From Pelomonas sp965229315 (GTDB taxonomy: Bacteria; Pseudomonadota; Gammaproteobacteria; Burkholderiales; Burkholderiaceae_C), in contig NZ_CBDDJA010000002.1 in NCBI RefSeq assembly GCF_965229315.1, positions 1,798,001 through 1,862,000 on the forward strand: a stretch of 64,000 bases of DNA, written 5' to 3'. The notes below the pieces were generated by a model. That model did not search any database. It saw nothing but the letters and a program-made list of their open reading frames with translations, and was not told the origin of the DNA. The position numbers and the translations under genes are program-made. The stretch's first letter is position 1; each line of letters opens with the position of its first letter. Positions 19,130-25,535 of the stretch are shown here, in pieces.

Positions 19130-19175
19130 GGTCGGTCCCCCGAGGGGACGCGGCCGCCTGCGGCATCGAGCCCCC
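19130..19175. repeat. Palindromic GC-rich intergenic element
   Basis: Between edd and eda, GTCCCCCGAGGGGAC is a 6-bp palindromic hairpin, followed by GCGGCCGCCTGCGGC, a second inverted repeat. Such elements are common between operon genes in high-GC Burkholderiales. A dispersed-repeat identity is inferred, as only one copy is clear in this window. Confidence 0.35.
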
Positions 19176-19248
19176 GGCGTCGCCAGGCAGCCCGGCCCGG
19201 GCGCTGCCCGGCGCCGGGCCCGAACACCTCGGTTTCATGGAGAACGAA

Positions 19249-19872
19249 ATGATCGACACCCTCAGCCTGGCCAGCCACGGCCCCGTCATTCCCGTCATCG
19301 TCATCCAGCGCCTGGAAGACGCCGTGCCGCTGGCCGAGGCGCTGGTCGCCGGCGGCGTCAAGGTGCTCGAAGTGACGCTGCGCACACCGGTCGCGTTGCG
19401 GGCGATGGAAGCCATGGCCCAGGTGCCCGGCGCCATCGTCGGCGCCGGCACGCTGCGCAGCCCGCAGGATGTGGCCAACGCGAAGAATGCCGGCTGCCAG
19501 TTCGGCGTCAGCCCCGGCTTCACCGAGGCCATCGCCGAGGCTTGCCAGGCCCATGGCCTGCCGCTGCTGCCCGGCGTGTCCACGGCCTCGGAAGTCATGC
19601 GTGCCAACGCGGCTGGCTACGGTTTCCTGAAGCTGTTCCCGGCCGTCGCGGTGGGTGGCGTGACGCTGCTGAAGGCGCTGTCGGGGCCGTTCCCGGACGT
19701 GGCGTTCTGTCCCACCGGCGGCATCTCGCTGGAGACTGCGCCGCAGTTCCTGAAGCTGCCCAACGTCAAGGTCTGCGGCGGTTCATGGCTGACGCCTCAG
19801 GACGCCGTGGACGCCAGGGACTGGGCGCGCATCACCCGTCTGGCACGTGAGGCCGCAGCGCTGCGCGCGTAA
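19249..19872 (+). CDS. eda: 2-dehydro-3-deoxyphosphogluconate aldolase (KDPG aldolase)
   Basis: 207 aa. It cleaves KDPG to pyruvate and glyceraldehyde 3-phosphate, completing the Entner-Doudoroff pathway with the upstream edd. The Schiff-base lysine is in YGFLKLFPA, with the catalytic glutamate in VLEVTLRTP. The ATG at 19249 has GGAG eight bases upstream; the ATG at 19237 overlaps that Shine-Dalgarno and is less likely. A 165-base spacer separates it from edd, but both are probably in one transcript. Confidence 0.96.
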   Translation: MIDTLSLASHGPVIPVIVIQRLEDAVPLAEALVAGGVKVLEVTLRTPVALRAMEAMAQVPGAIVGAGTLRSPQDVANAKNAGCQFGVSPGFTEAIAEACQAHGLPLLPGVSTASEVMRANAAGYGFLKLFPAVAVGGVTLLKALSGPFPDVAFCPTGGISLETAPQFLKLPNVKVCGGSWLTPQDAVDARDWARITRLAREAAALRA

Positions 19873-19878
19873 GCCTCG

Positions 19879-20298
19879 TCAGGCAGCCAGGCGCTGCACC
19901 GGGTGGGCGGCGCGGCGCAGCGACTGGCCCACACCGCGCAGCGTGTCGAGCACCGGCCCCTGCCAGGGCAGCAGGTAGACGAGCGTGGCCAGCGTCGTGC
20001 GCCGGCGCGACGACAGCAGCGGCCTGTCCCGCTCATCCAGCAGCAGCACGTTGGAGCGCACGTTGAGCGGATCGGCCTGCACCACCGTGCCTTCGGCCAT
20101 CTCGACCCAGTCCCACTCGATCCAGGCGCAGACATCGGCATAGCAGCGCTCCCAGCGCGTCGAGCCGCCGACCGGGTGCCCGTCGTGACGCACGCGATGC
20201 ACGCGGGTCTGGGCATGCATCACATCCTGAGCAGCGCTCGACAGCGCGGCGGCGGGCCAGCAGACGCTGCCTTGCGGCAGTCGGATCAGGGTCGACAT
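19879..20298 (-). CDS. Hypothetical protein, divergent from the LuxR-type regulator
   Basis: 139 aa, starting MSTLIRLPQGSVCWPAAALS. There is no recognised domain; it is basic at the C-terminus (RGVGQSLRRAAHPVQRLAA) and tryptophan-rich in the middle (WERCYADVCAWIEWDWVE). Its start is 57 bases from the LuxR gene, so they share a bidirectional promoter region. A small ACCT-N3-AGGT palindrome lies just outside the start codon (20304-20314). It may be a target of the LuxR protein. Confidence 0.6.
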   Translation of the reverse strand: MSTLIRLPQGSVCWPAAALSSAAQDVMHAQTRVHRVRHDGHPVGGSTRWERCYADVCAWIEWDWVEMAEGTVVQADPLNVRSNVLLLDERDRPLLSSRRRTTLATLVYLLPWQGPVLDTLRGVGQSLRRAAHPVQRLAA

Positions 20299-20354
20299 GA
20301 AGCACCTTTGAGGTCGTGTGATTTGGACGGGATCGCAGTCTCCGGTCACGACGG

Positions 20355-21113
20355 ATGCCGAACAAGCTGGCAGACTTGACAGGTATGGGTGCGCCCGAAA
20401 TCAACTATCAACAACTGATCGATGTCGGCCTGAGCGACGACTTCGCCGGCTTCGAGCGCCGCCTCGTGTCCACTGCGCAGGCGCTCGGCTTCCCGATCAT
20501 TTCCGGCGTGCTGATGCGTGGCCGCCTGAACGACGCGGATGTCCAGATCACGTCGCTGGGCAACACCCCCGAGGGTTATCTGGAGGTGGCCAAGGACCTG
20601 GGCGAGGCGCGCCGCGACCCGGTGATGGCCAGGCTGATGGAGCAGTCCGTGCCGGTCGTCTACGACCAGAGCACCTACGTCGCGGCCAACGCCGGCGAGG
20701 TGTGGGAGGCCCAGGCGCCGTACGGCTACAAGACCGGCATCGCGGTGAAGCTGCACCTGCCGGGCGACAAGCATTTCCTGCTCGGCGTTGATCGCGACGA
20801 GCCGCTGCCCGGGTCGAGTGCGCAGCTGATGCAGATGGTCGCGGGGCTGCAGTTGCTGGCCGCGCATGCGATCACGGCCGCCGACCGGCTGCTGAGCGCG
20901 AAGATCACGCAGGGCAGCCTGCCCAAGCTGACCCGGCGCGAACTCGACGTGCTGAGCTGGACCTCACAGGGCAAGACGGCCTGGGAGGTCAGCGTCATCC
21001 TCGGCATGAGCGAGAAGACGGTGAACTTTCATCTGGGCAACGCGATGCGCAAACTGGAGGTGACGTCCAAGCACCAGGCCGTCCTCAAGTGCGTCGCTGC
21101 GGGCATCCTCTGA
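20355..21113 (+). CDS. LuxR-family transcriptional regulator with divergent autoinducer-binding domain
   Basis: 252 aa; the ATG at 20385 (242 aa) is an alternative start. Residues about 30-170 are an autoinducer-binding-like domain, and residues 185-250 a LuxR helix-turn-helix (LTRRELDVLSWTSQGKTAWE, then MSEKTVNFHLGNAMRKL). By my own alignment to TraR numbering, D70-P71 is kept (RRDP) but W57, Y61 and W85 are Tyr, Ala and Tyr, which suggests a non-acyl-homoserine-lactone ligand or none. There is no luxI in the window. The next genes are a lux-box-like palindrome and a tiny peptide gene. Confidence 0.88.
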   Translation: MPNKLADLTGMGAPEINYQQLIDVGLSDDFAGFERRLVSTAQALGFPIISGVLMRGRLNDADVQITSLGNTPEGYLEVAKDLGEARRDPVMARLMEQSVPVVYDQSTYVAANAGEVWEAQAPYGYKTGIAVKLHLPGDKHFLLGVDRDEPLPGSSAQLMQMVAGLQLLAAHAITAADRLLSAKITQGSLPKLTRRELDVLSWTSQGKTAWEVSVILGMSEKTVNFHLGNAMRKLEVTSKHQAVLKCVAAGIL

Positions 21114-21130
21114 CAGGGAAGTCCCCTGCA

Positions 21131-21150
21131 ACCTGGAAGACTTGCTAGGT
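21131..21150 (+). promoter_or_regulatory. Lux-box-like palindrome
   Basis: ACCTGGAAGACTTGCTAGGT is 20 bases, with perfect ACCT/AGGT outer arms and further dyad matches inside; one more A/T pair extends it at each side. Classic lux boxes are also 20-bp ACCTG-N10-CAGGT-type dyads. It starts 17 bases after the LuxR stop and lies 68 bases before the 20-codon gene. A lux box centred near -42.5 would put transcription start near 21183. A second dyad, AACCGA-N6-TCGGTT, is at 21166-21183. Confidence 0.65.
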
Positions 21151-21218
21151 TCCTAGGGGGGCAAAAACCGACAAAGTTCGGTTCAACGGATTCCCGCCAA
21201 CTTTTCCCAGGAGCCCCC

Positions 21219-21281
21219 ATGAACTTCAGCCTCATCGACCTCATCTGCGAACTGCTTGCGCTGCCCAAGCTGGGCGGCTGA
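21219..21281 (+). CDS. 20-residue peptide gene downstream of the lux-box-like site
   Basis: The peptide is MNFSLIDLICELLALPKLGG. AGGAG at 21209-21213 lies five bases before the ATG, a strong ribosome binding site. The peptide is hydrophobic with two acidic residues, one Cys and one Lys, can form an amphipathic helix, and ends in Pro-Lys-Leu-Gly-Gly. It could be a secreted signal, a membrane-active peptide or a leader peptide. Support comes from the ribosome binding site and the lux-box-like operator; conservation in relatives could not be tested here. Confidence 0.6.
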   Translation: MNFSLIDLICELLALPKLGG

Positions 21282-21406
21282 CCTGCCACGGCGGGCACCC
21301 ACACAGGGATGACGCTGCACGCAGCCGCCGACAAGAGCGACTCGCTGCGCACCACGGGCTTTGAAAGCCACCCCCTTTGCAGCCCACACCTCATCGCGGA
21401 ACCCCC

Positions 21407-21658
21407 GTGTCCATCTCCGCCGAAACCTACAGCCGGTTGCTCAGCCTCGCCGATCAGGCGCCCATCGACTGTCTGCCGCTGACGTCGCGCACGTTGGCCC
21501 AGGCCAAGACACTGGGCTACAACCAGATCGGCCAGATCCGCAGCGCGCCCGCCGGCCGCCTGCTGGCCGACCTCGGCGCGGACCGTACCGAAGAATTCAA
21601 GCGGGCGCTCTATGACTTCGGCATGCGCCAGCCCGGCGCCGCCGAGGTGAATGACTGA
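21407..21658 (+). CDS. Small protein resembling the RNA polymerase alpha C-terminal domain
   Basis: 83 aa from a GTG at 21407 (a TTG at 21377 is also in frame). The core PIDCLPLTSRTLAQAKTLG, then YNQIGQIRSAPAGRLLADLG and TEEFKRALYDFGM, follows the helix-hairpin-helix plan of alpha-CTD: in RpoA the equivalent parts are LELTVRSANCLK, IGDL and the final helices. Such a domain can bind UP-element DNA or activators. It lies 125 bases after the peptide gene on the same strand, so it may belong to the same LuxR-controlled unit. Function is inferred from fold resemblance only. Confidence 0.65.
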   Translation: MSISAETYSRLLSLADQAPIDCLPLTSRTLAQAKTLGYNQIGQIRSAPAGRLLADLGADRTEEFKRALYDFGMRQPGAAEVND

Positions 21659-21817
21659 CTCGTTTGGGCGGCGTAATGCCACATTGCTGGCAGATCGCAC
21701 CATGACCTTGGCCAGGCCGCGCATCAACGCATGTGCCCCCTGGCAACGGTCAAGATGGTGTGTCGCCCTGATGGACGATGTTGCCGGTGAGCCCATGGGG
21801 CGCCCGAGCGACTGATG

Positions 21818-21855
21818 GGTTGCGGCGCATGCGTGAGAGCATGCGGGCCGCAACC
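21818..21855 (+). repeat. Strong 15-bp hairpin between the alpha-CTD-like and catA-like genes
   Basis: GGTTGCGGC and GCATGC pair with GCATGC and GCCGCAACC, with a GG bulge on one side and a six-base loop. No T-run follows. It may stop transcription from the upstream genes, or act in the leader of the acetyltransferase gene that starts 51 bases further on. Confidence 0.5.
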
Positions 21856-21905
21856 TCTCATTCCTCGACCTGCCGCGAGCGTGCCGACGCCGCGCCCAGC
21901 CCGCC

Positions 21906-22553
21906 ATGCCCGACCGCGACATCCCCCTTGAATCCTGGCCACGCCGCGCGGCGCTGGTGCATTTCCGGACCATGGCGCAGCCGGCCTTCAGCGTCACCGC
22001 GCCGGTGGACGTGACCGGCCTGCGCGAGCGCGCCGCCCGGCACGGCGCCACGCCCTGGCTGGCCTACCACCACGCCGCGCTGGAGGCGGCCAACGACGTC
22101 GATGCGATGCGCCAGACCATGGTCGACGGCGGCCGTGGCGTGCACGAGTTCGCCGTCATCCACGCCAGCACCACGGTGCCGCGCGAGGACGGCAGCTTCG
22201 GCTTCCTGACGCTGCCGCGCGATGCGTCGCTGCAGCGTTTCGCCGAGCGCGGCAAGGCCCACCTGGCCCAGGTGCGCTGCTCTACCGGCGCGCTGTTCTC
22301 GGGCGACGACCCGGGCGACGTGCGCGAGGAAACGCTGGTGCACATGACCGCGCTGCCCTGGTTCGCGTTCACGGCCTTCACGCATGCGCGCAGCGCGGGC
22401 GACGACCGGCCCAAGGTCGCGTTCGGCCGCTTCAAGGAAGAACACGGCCGGCTGCTGATGCCGGTGGCGGTGGACGTGCACCACGCGCTGTGTGACGGCG
22501 TGCACGTGGGTCGCTTCTTCGAGCGGCTGCAGAGCCACCTGGACCAGATCTAG
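21906..22553 (+). CDS. CatA-like chloramphenicol acetyltransferase family protein
   Basis: 215 aa, the length of trimeric type A chloramphenicol acetyltransferases. The catalytic motif is HHALCDGVHVGRFFERLQ near the C-terminus (canonical HHxxxDG). The N-terminus FRTMAQPAFSVTAPVDVT also matches the family. Chromosomal relatives without an antibiotic context may act on other small substrates, so drug resistance is not established. The last four bases overlap the convergent topoisomerase gene. Confidence 0.82.
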   Translation: MPDRDIPLESWPRRAALVHFRTMAQPAFSVTAPVDVTGLRERAARHGATPWLAYHHAALEAANDVDAMRQTMVDGGRGVHEFAVIHASTTVPREDGSFGFLTLPRDASLQRFAERGKAHLAQVRCSTGALFSGDDPGDVREETLVHMTALPWFAFTAFTHARSAGDDRPKVAFGRFKEEHGRLLMPVAVDVHHALCDGVHVGRFFERLQSHLDQI

Positions 22554-23626
22554 CGCGGGCGGCCTGCACGGCGCAGCAGCGCTTGCAGCCGTTGCTCGGC
22601 CGCCGACAGCCCGGCGCGCCGGGCAGGCGAACTGGCCCAGCGCTCCGCCGCCAACTGCGTGCGGCCCGCCTCGTCGCCCAGCCGGCCTACCAGCGCCAGC
22701 ACGTCCGGATGGATGTAAGACTTGCGGCAAACCGCCGGTGTGTTGCCCAGGCGCCGGGCGGTGGCCTTCAGCACGTCCTGCACGCCGCAGCGCTCGGCGC
22801 CGGCACGGCAGGCCTGCAGCAGCCGCTCCAGCGCGCAGACGCTGCCATGCCAGGTGCGGAACACCTTGGCCGTGATGCCCGGGCCGGTTGCCTCGGCCAG
22901 CCAGGCGTTCACGTCGGTGGACGTGATGGCGTGGGGCTGGCCGTCCTCGCCGACGTACTGGAACAGCTCCTGGCCGGGTAGGTCCATGCAGCGCCGCACG
23001 ATGCGCGCGACACGGCGGTCCGACAGCGTGCCCTGCTGCGGGATGCCGCCCTTGCCGATGAAGCTCAGCACCAGCTTGCCGCCCTGCAGCCGTGCATGCC
23101 GGTTGCGCAACGTGCTCAGTCCGTAGCTGCGGTTGCTGCGCGCGTAGGTGTCGTTGCCGATGCGCAGTTGCGTGGCGTCCAGCAGCCGCACCAGCGTGGC
23201 GATGACCGCATCGCGCCCCGGCGGCGTGCGCGCCCGCGCGGCGTCGTCCAGCACGCGCTGCACGCGACGGCGCAGCCGCGGCAGCGCCTGTGCGAAGGCC
23301 AGCAACTGGTCGAACTTGACGCTGCCACGATGAGCCTGCCACTGCGCGTGGTAGCGGTACTGCTTGCGGCCGCGTGCATCGCGGCCGGTTGCCTGGATGT
23401 GGCCGTGCGCATCGGGGCAGATCCACACGTCGGTCCAGGCCGGCGGGATGGCCAGTGCGCTCACGCGCTGCAGCTGGCCGGCATCGCGCACGCGCTTGCC
23501 CGCAGCATCCTGCACGGCGCGCCCGGCGGTGTAATGCCAGCCCGGCGCGCTGTCGTTCACCCAGCGCAGCCCGGCATCCGCCGCCTGCGCGGCGGCGTCG
23601 TTTTGTTCGATGCGTTCCTTGCCCAT
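22550..23626 (-). CDS. DNA topoisomerase IB
   Basis: 358 aa, the size of bacterial (poxvirus-like) type IB enzymes. It relaxes supercoils by transient 3'-phosphotyrosyl linkage. The N-terminal domain contains GRDARGRKQYRYHAQWQ. The catalytic core has Arg/Lys-rich blocks (NSYG-like RSYGLSTLRNRH, FIGKGGI, FRTWHGS) and the active-site tyrosine in CRKSYIHP. It is divergent from ku, and TopIB commonly sits by Ku/LigD loci. The ATG at 23626 was chosen over a non-family extension. Confidence 0.92.
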   Translation of the reverse strand: MGKERIEQNDAAAQAADAGLRWVNDSAPGWHYTAGRAVQDAAGKRVRDAGQLQRVSALAIPPAWTDVWICPDAHGHIQATGRDARGRKQYRYHAQWQAHRGSVKFDQLLAFAQALPRLRRRVQRVLDDAARARTPPGRDAVIATLVRLLDATQLRIGNDTYARSNRSYGLSTLRNRHARLQGGKLVLSFIGKGGIPQQGTLSDRRVARIVRRCMDLPGQELFQYVGEDGQPHAITSTDVNAWLAEATGPGITAKVFRTWHGSVCALERLLQACRAGAERCGVQDVLKATARRLGNTPAVCRKSYIHPDVLALVGRLGDEAGRTQLAAERWASSPARRAGLSAAEQRLQALLRRAGRPR

Positions 23627-23765
23627 GGGGTGAATTGAACGACAGGGCGAAGGCCCGCGGCAGGCCTGAACGCGCGCTTGTGGCCGCGTCCTACAGGCCG
23701 ATGCGGCGTCCTTCCGCGACCCGACCAGAGCACTGGCGTAGCTTTGCCACACACCAGGAGTTCCC

Positions 23766-24713
23766 ATGGCCGCTTCCGCCCGTTCCATCGCATCGCTGAC
23801 CCTGAGCTTCGGCCTCGTCAACGTGCCCGTGCGCCTGTATTCGGCTACCGAACCGGGCGCCGACATCCACTTCAACCTGCTGGCCAAGGACGGTTCGCGC
23901 CTGAAGCAGCAGTACGTCAGCGAGAGGACCAGGAAGGTCGTCGAGCGCAAAGACATGGTCAAGGGCTTCGAGGTGGAGGACAACCACTTCGTGCTGTTCG
24001 GCGCCGAGGAACTGAAGGCGCTGGAGGAGGGCAGCAGCCACACGATAGAGATCGTTAGCTTCGTGCCGCTGGCGTCCATCGACCCGCTGTACTACGACAA
24101 GAGCTACCTGCTGGCGCCCGACAAGCGCGGCGAGAAGCCGTACGCGCTGCTGGCCGAGGCGCTGCGCAAGTCCGGCCGCTGCGCGCTGGCCAAGTGGGCG
24201 TGGAAGGCCAAGCAGTACGTGGTGCAGATCCGCGCCAACGACGACGGCCTGGTGCTGCAGCAGCTGCGCTACGCGGCGGAGGTGCGCTCGCTGTCGGAGC
24301 TGGGCATCCCCAAGGCCCCGGTGTCCAAGCCGGAGCTGCAGCTTGCGCTGCAACTGGTGGACCAGATCGCGGCCGACAGCTTCGAGCCCGACCAGTTCCA
24401 CGACGAGGAGAAGGCACGCGTGCTCGCAGCCATCGAGCAGAAGGTCAAGGGCAAGAAGGTCGTCGCGTCCTCGCGCGGCGACGAGCCAGGCCCTGTGGGC
24501 GGTGGACAGGTCATCGACCTGATGGACGCGCTGAAGGCGAGCCTGGGGAACAAGCAGCCGGCCAAGCCGTCGTCCAGGGCGGCCTCCAAGGCCACCTCGG
24601 CGAAGGTGACGCCCATCCGCCCGGGTCCAGCATCGTCGCGCAAGCCAGCTGCCAAGCGCGCCAGCGCCGCGCAGGCGGCCACGCCCAAGCCGCGCGCGCG
24701 GGCACAGCGCTGA
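23766..24713 (+). CDS. ku: Ku protein, non-homologous end joining
   Basis: 315 aa. It binds DNA ends and recruits LigD. It begins MAASARSIASLTLSFGLVNV, the family start, with the Ku core through about residue 250 (for example the YDKSYLLAPDK and LALQLVDQIAADSFEP blocks). The C-terminal 65 residues are a Lys/Ala/Pro/Arg-rich basic tail typical of bacterial Ku. It is nine bases before the ligD reading frame, so one operon is likely. Confidence 0.95.
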   Translation: MAASARSIASLTLSFGLVNVPVRLYSATEPGADIHFNLLAKDGSRLKQQYVSERTRKVVERKDMVKGFEVEDNHFVLFGAEELKALEEGSSHTIEIVSFVPLASIDPLYYDKSYLLAPDKRGEKPYALLAEALRKSGRCALAKWAWKAKQYVVQIRANDDGLVLQQLRYAAEVRSLSELGIPKAPVSKPELQLALQLVDQIAADSFEPDQFHDEEKARVLAAIEQKVKGKKVVASSRGDEPGPVGGGQVIDLMDALKASLGNKQPAKPSSRAASKATSAKVTPIRPGPASSRKPAAKRASAAQAATPKPRARAQR

Positions 24714-24722
24714 ACGCAAGGC

Positions 24723-25535
24723 ATGGGCAAGTCCGCCAAGACGAAGCCGGCCGCGACGCGCGAGGCGCCGCTGGCGCGCTACAACGCCAAGCGCGACTTC
24801 AGCGCCACCACCGAGCCCGCGGGCGAAGTGGTCCGCGGCCGGGGCAAGGCGCTGGCCTTCGTCATCCAGAAGCACTGGGCCTCGCGGCTGCACTACGACT
24901 TCCGTCTGGAACTGGACGGCGTCATGCTGAGCTGGGCCGTGCCCAAGGGGCCCAGCCTGGACCCGGCCGTCAAGCGCATGGCCGTGCGCGTGGAAGACCA
25001 CCCGGTCAGCTACAACCGGTTCGAGGGTGACATCCCCAAGGGCCACTACGGCGCCGGCCAGGTCATCGTCTGGGACCGCGGCAGCTGGACGCCCGTGGGC
25101 GACCCGCGCGACGGTCTGGCCCAGGGCAAGCTCATCTTCCAGCTGCACGGCGAGAAGCTGGCCGGCCTGTGGGAACTGGTGTGCATCGCCAAGCCCGGCG
25201 AGGCCAAGGCGCACTGGCTGTTGCTGAAGAAGCGCGGTGACGCCTGGGCGCGGTCCAGCCGCGACTACGACGTGCTGACCGCGCTGCCCGACAGCGCCGT
25301 CGACCAGCCACTGGGGCTGGCCGAGGACCGCGAACCGCAGGCCGCGACGACCGGCCCGGATCTGTCGTGGCGCCGCTGGCGCGCTACAACGCCAAGCGCG
25401 ACTTCAGCGCCACCACCGAGCCCGCGGGCGAAGTGGTCCGCGGCCGGGGCAAGGCGCTGGCCTTCGTCATCCAGAAGCACTGGGCCTCGCGGCTGCACTA
25501 CGACTTCCGTCTGGAACTGGACGGCGTCATGCTGA
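24723..25535 (+). pseudogene. ligD: LigD 5' fragment: phosphoesterase domain, frame-shifted after a tandem duplication
   Basis: Residues 1-215 (MGKSAKTKPAATREAPLARY and on) are the N-terminal part of LigD, containing a complete 3'-phosphoesterase domain: FVIQKHWASRLHYDFRLELD and HPVSYNRFEGDIPKGHYGAG. At 25367 the sequence re-enters the same 604-bp segment one base out of frame, so the last 55 residues are non-LigD and end at a stop at 25535. The product would be a stand-alone phosphoesterase. Whether the lesion is real or an assembly error cannot be seen here. Confidence 0.75.
24764..25367 (+). repeat. 604-bp tandem direct repeat within ligD, copy 1
   Basis: The segment is repeated without visible difference at 25369-25972. 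The distance between copies is 605 bases because a single T (25368) lies at the junction, so the duplication is not a multiple of three. It covers the phosphoesterase domain of LigD. Confidence 0.9.

Noticed and set aside
20304..20314. Second lux box ahead of the LuxR gene
   Set aside because: ACCTTTGAGGT has the right arms but only a 3-base spacer, not a 20-bp lux box.
21906..22553. Mobile chloramphenicol resistance cassette
   Set aside because: No insertion sequence, integron or composition change is seen around it; the neighbour genes overlap it tightly.
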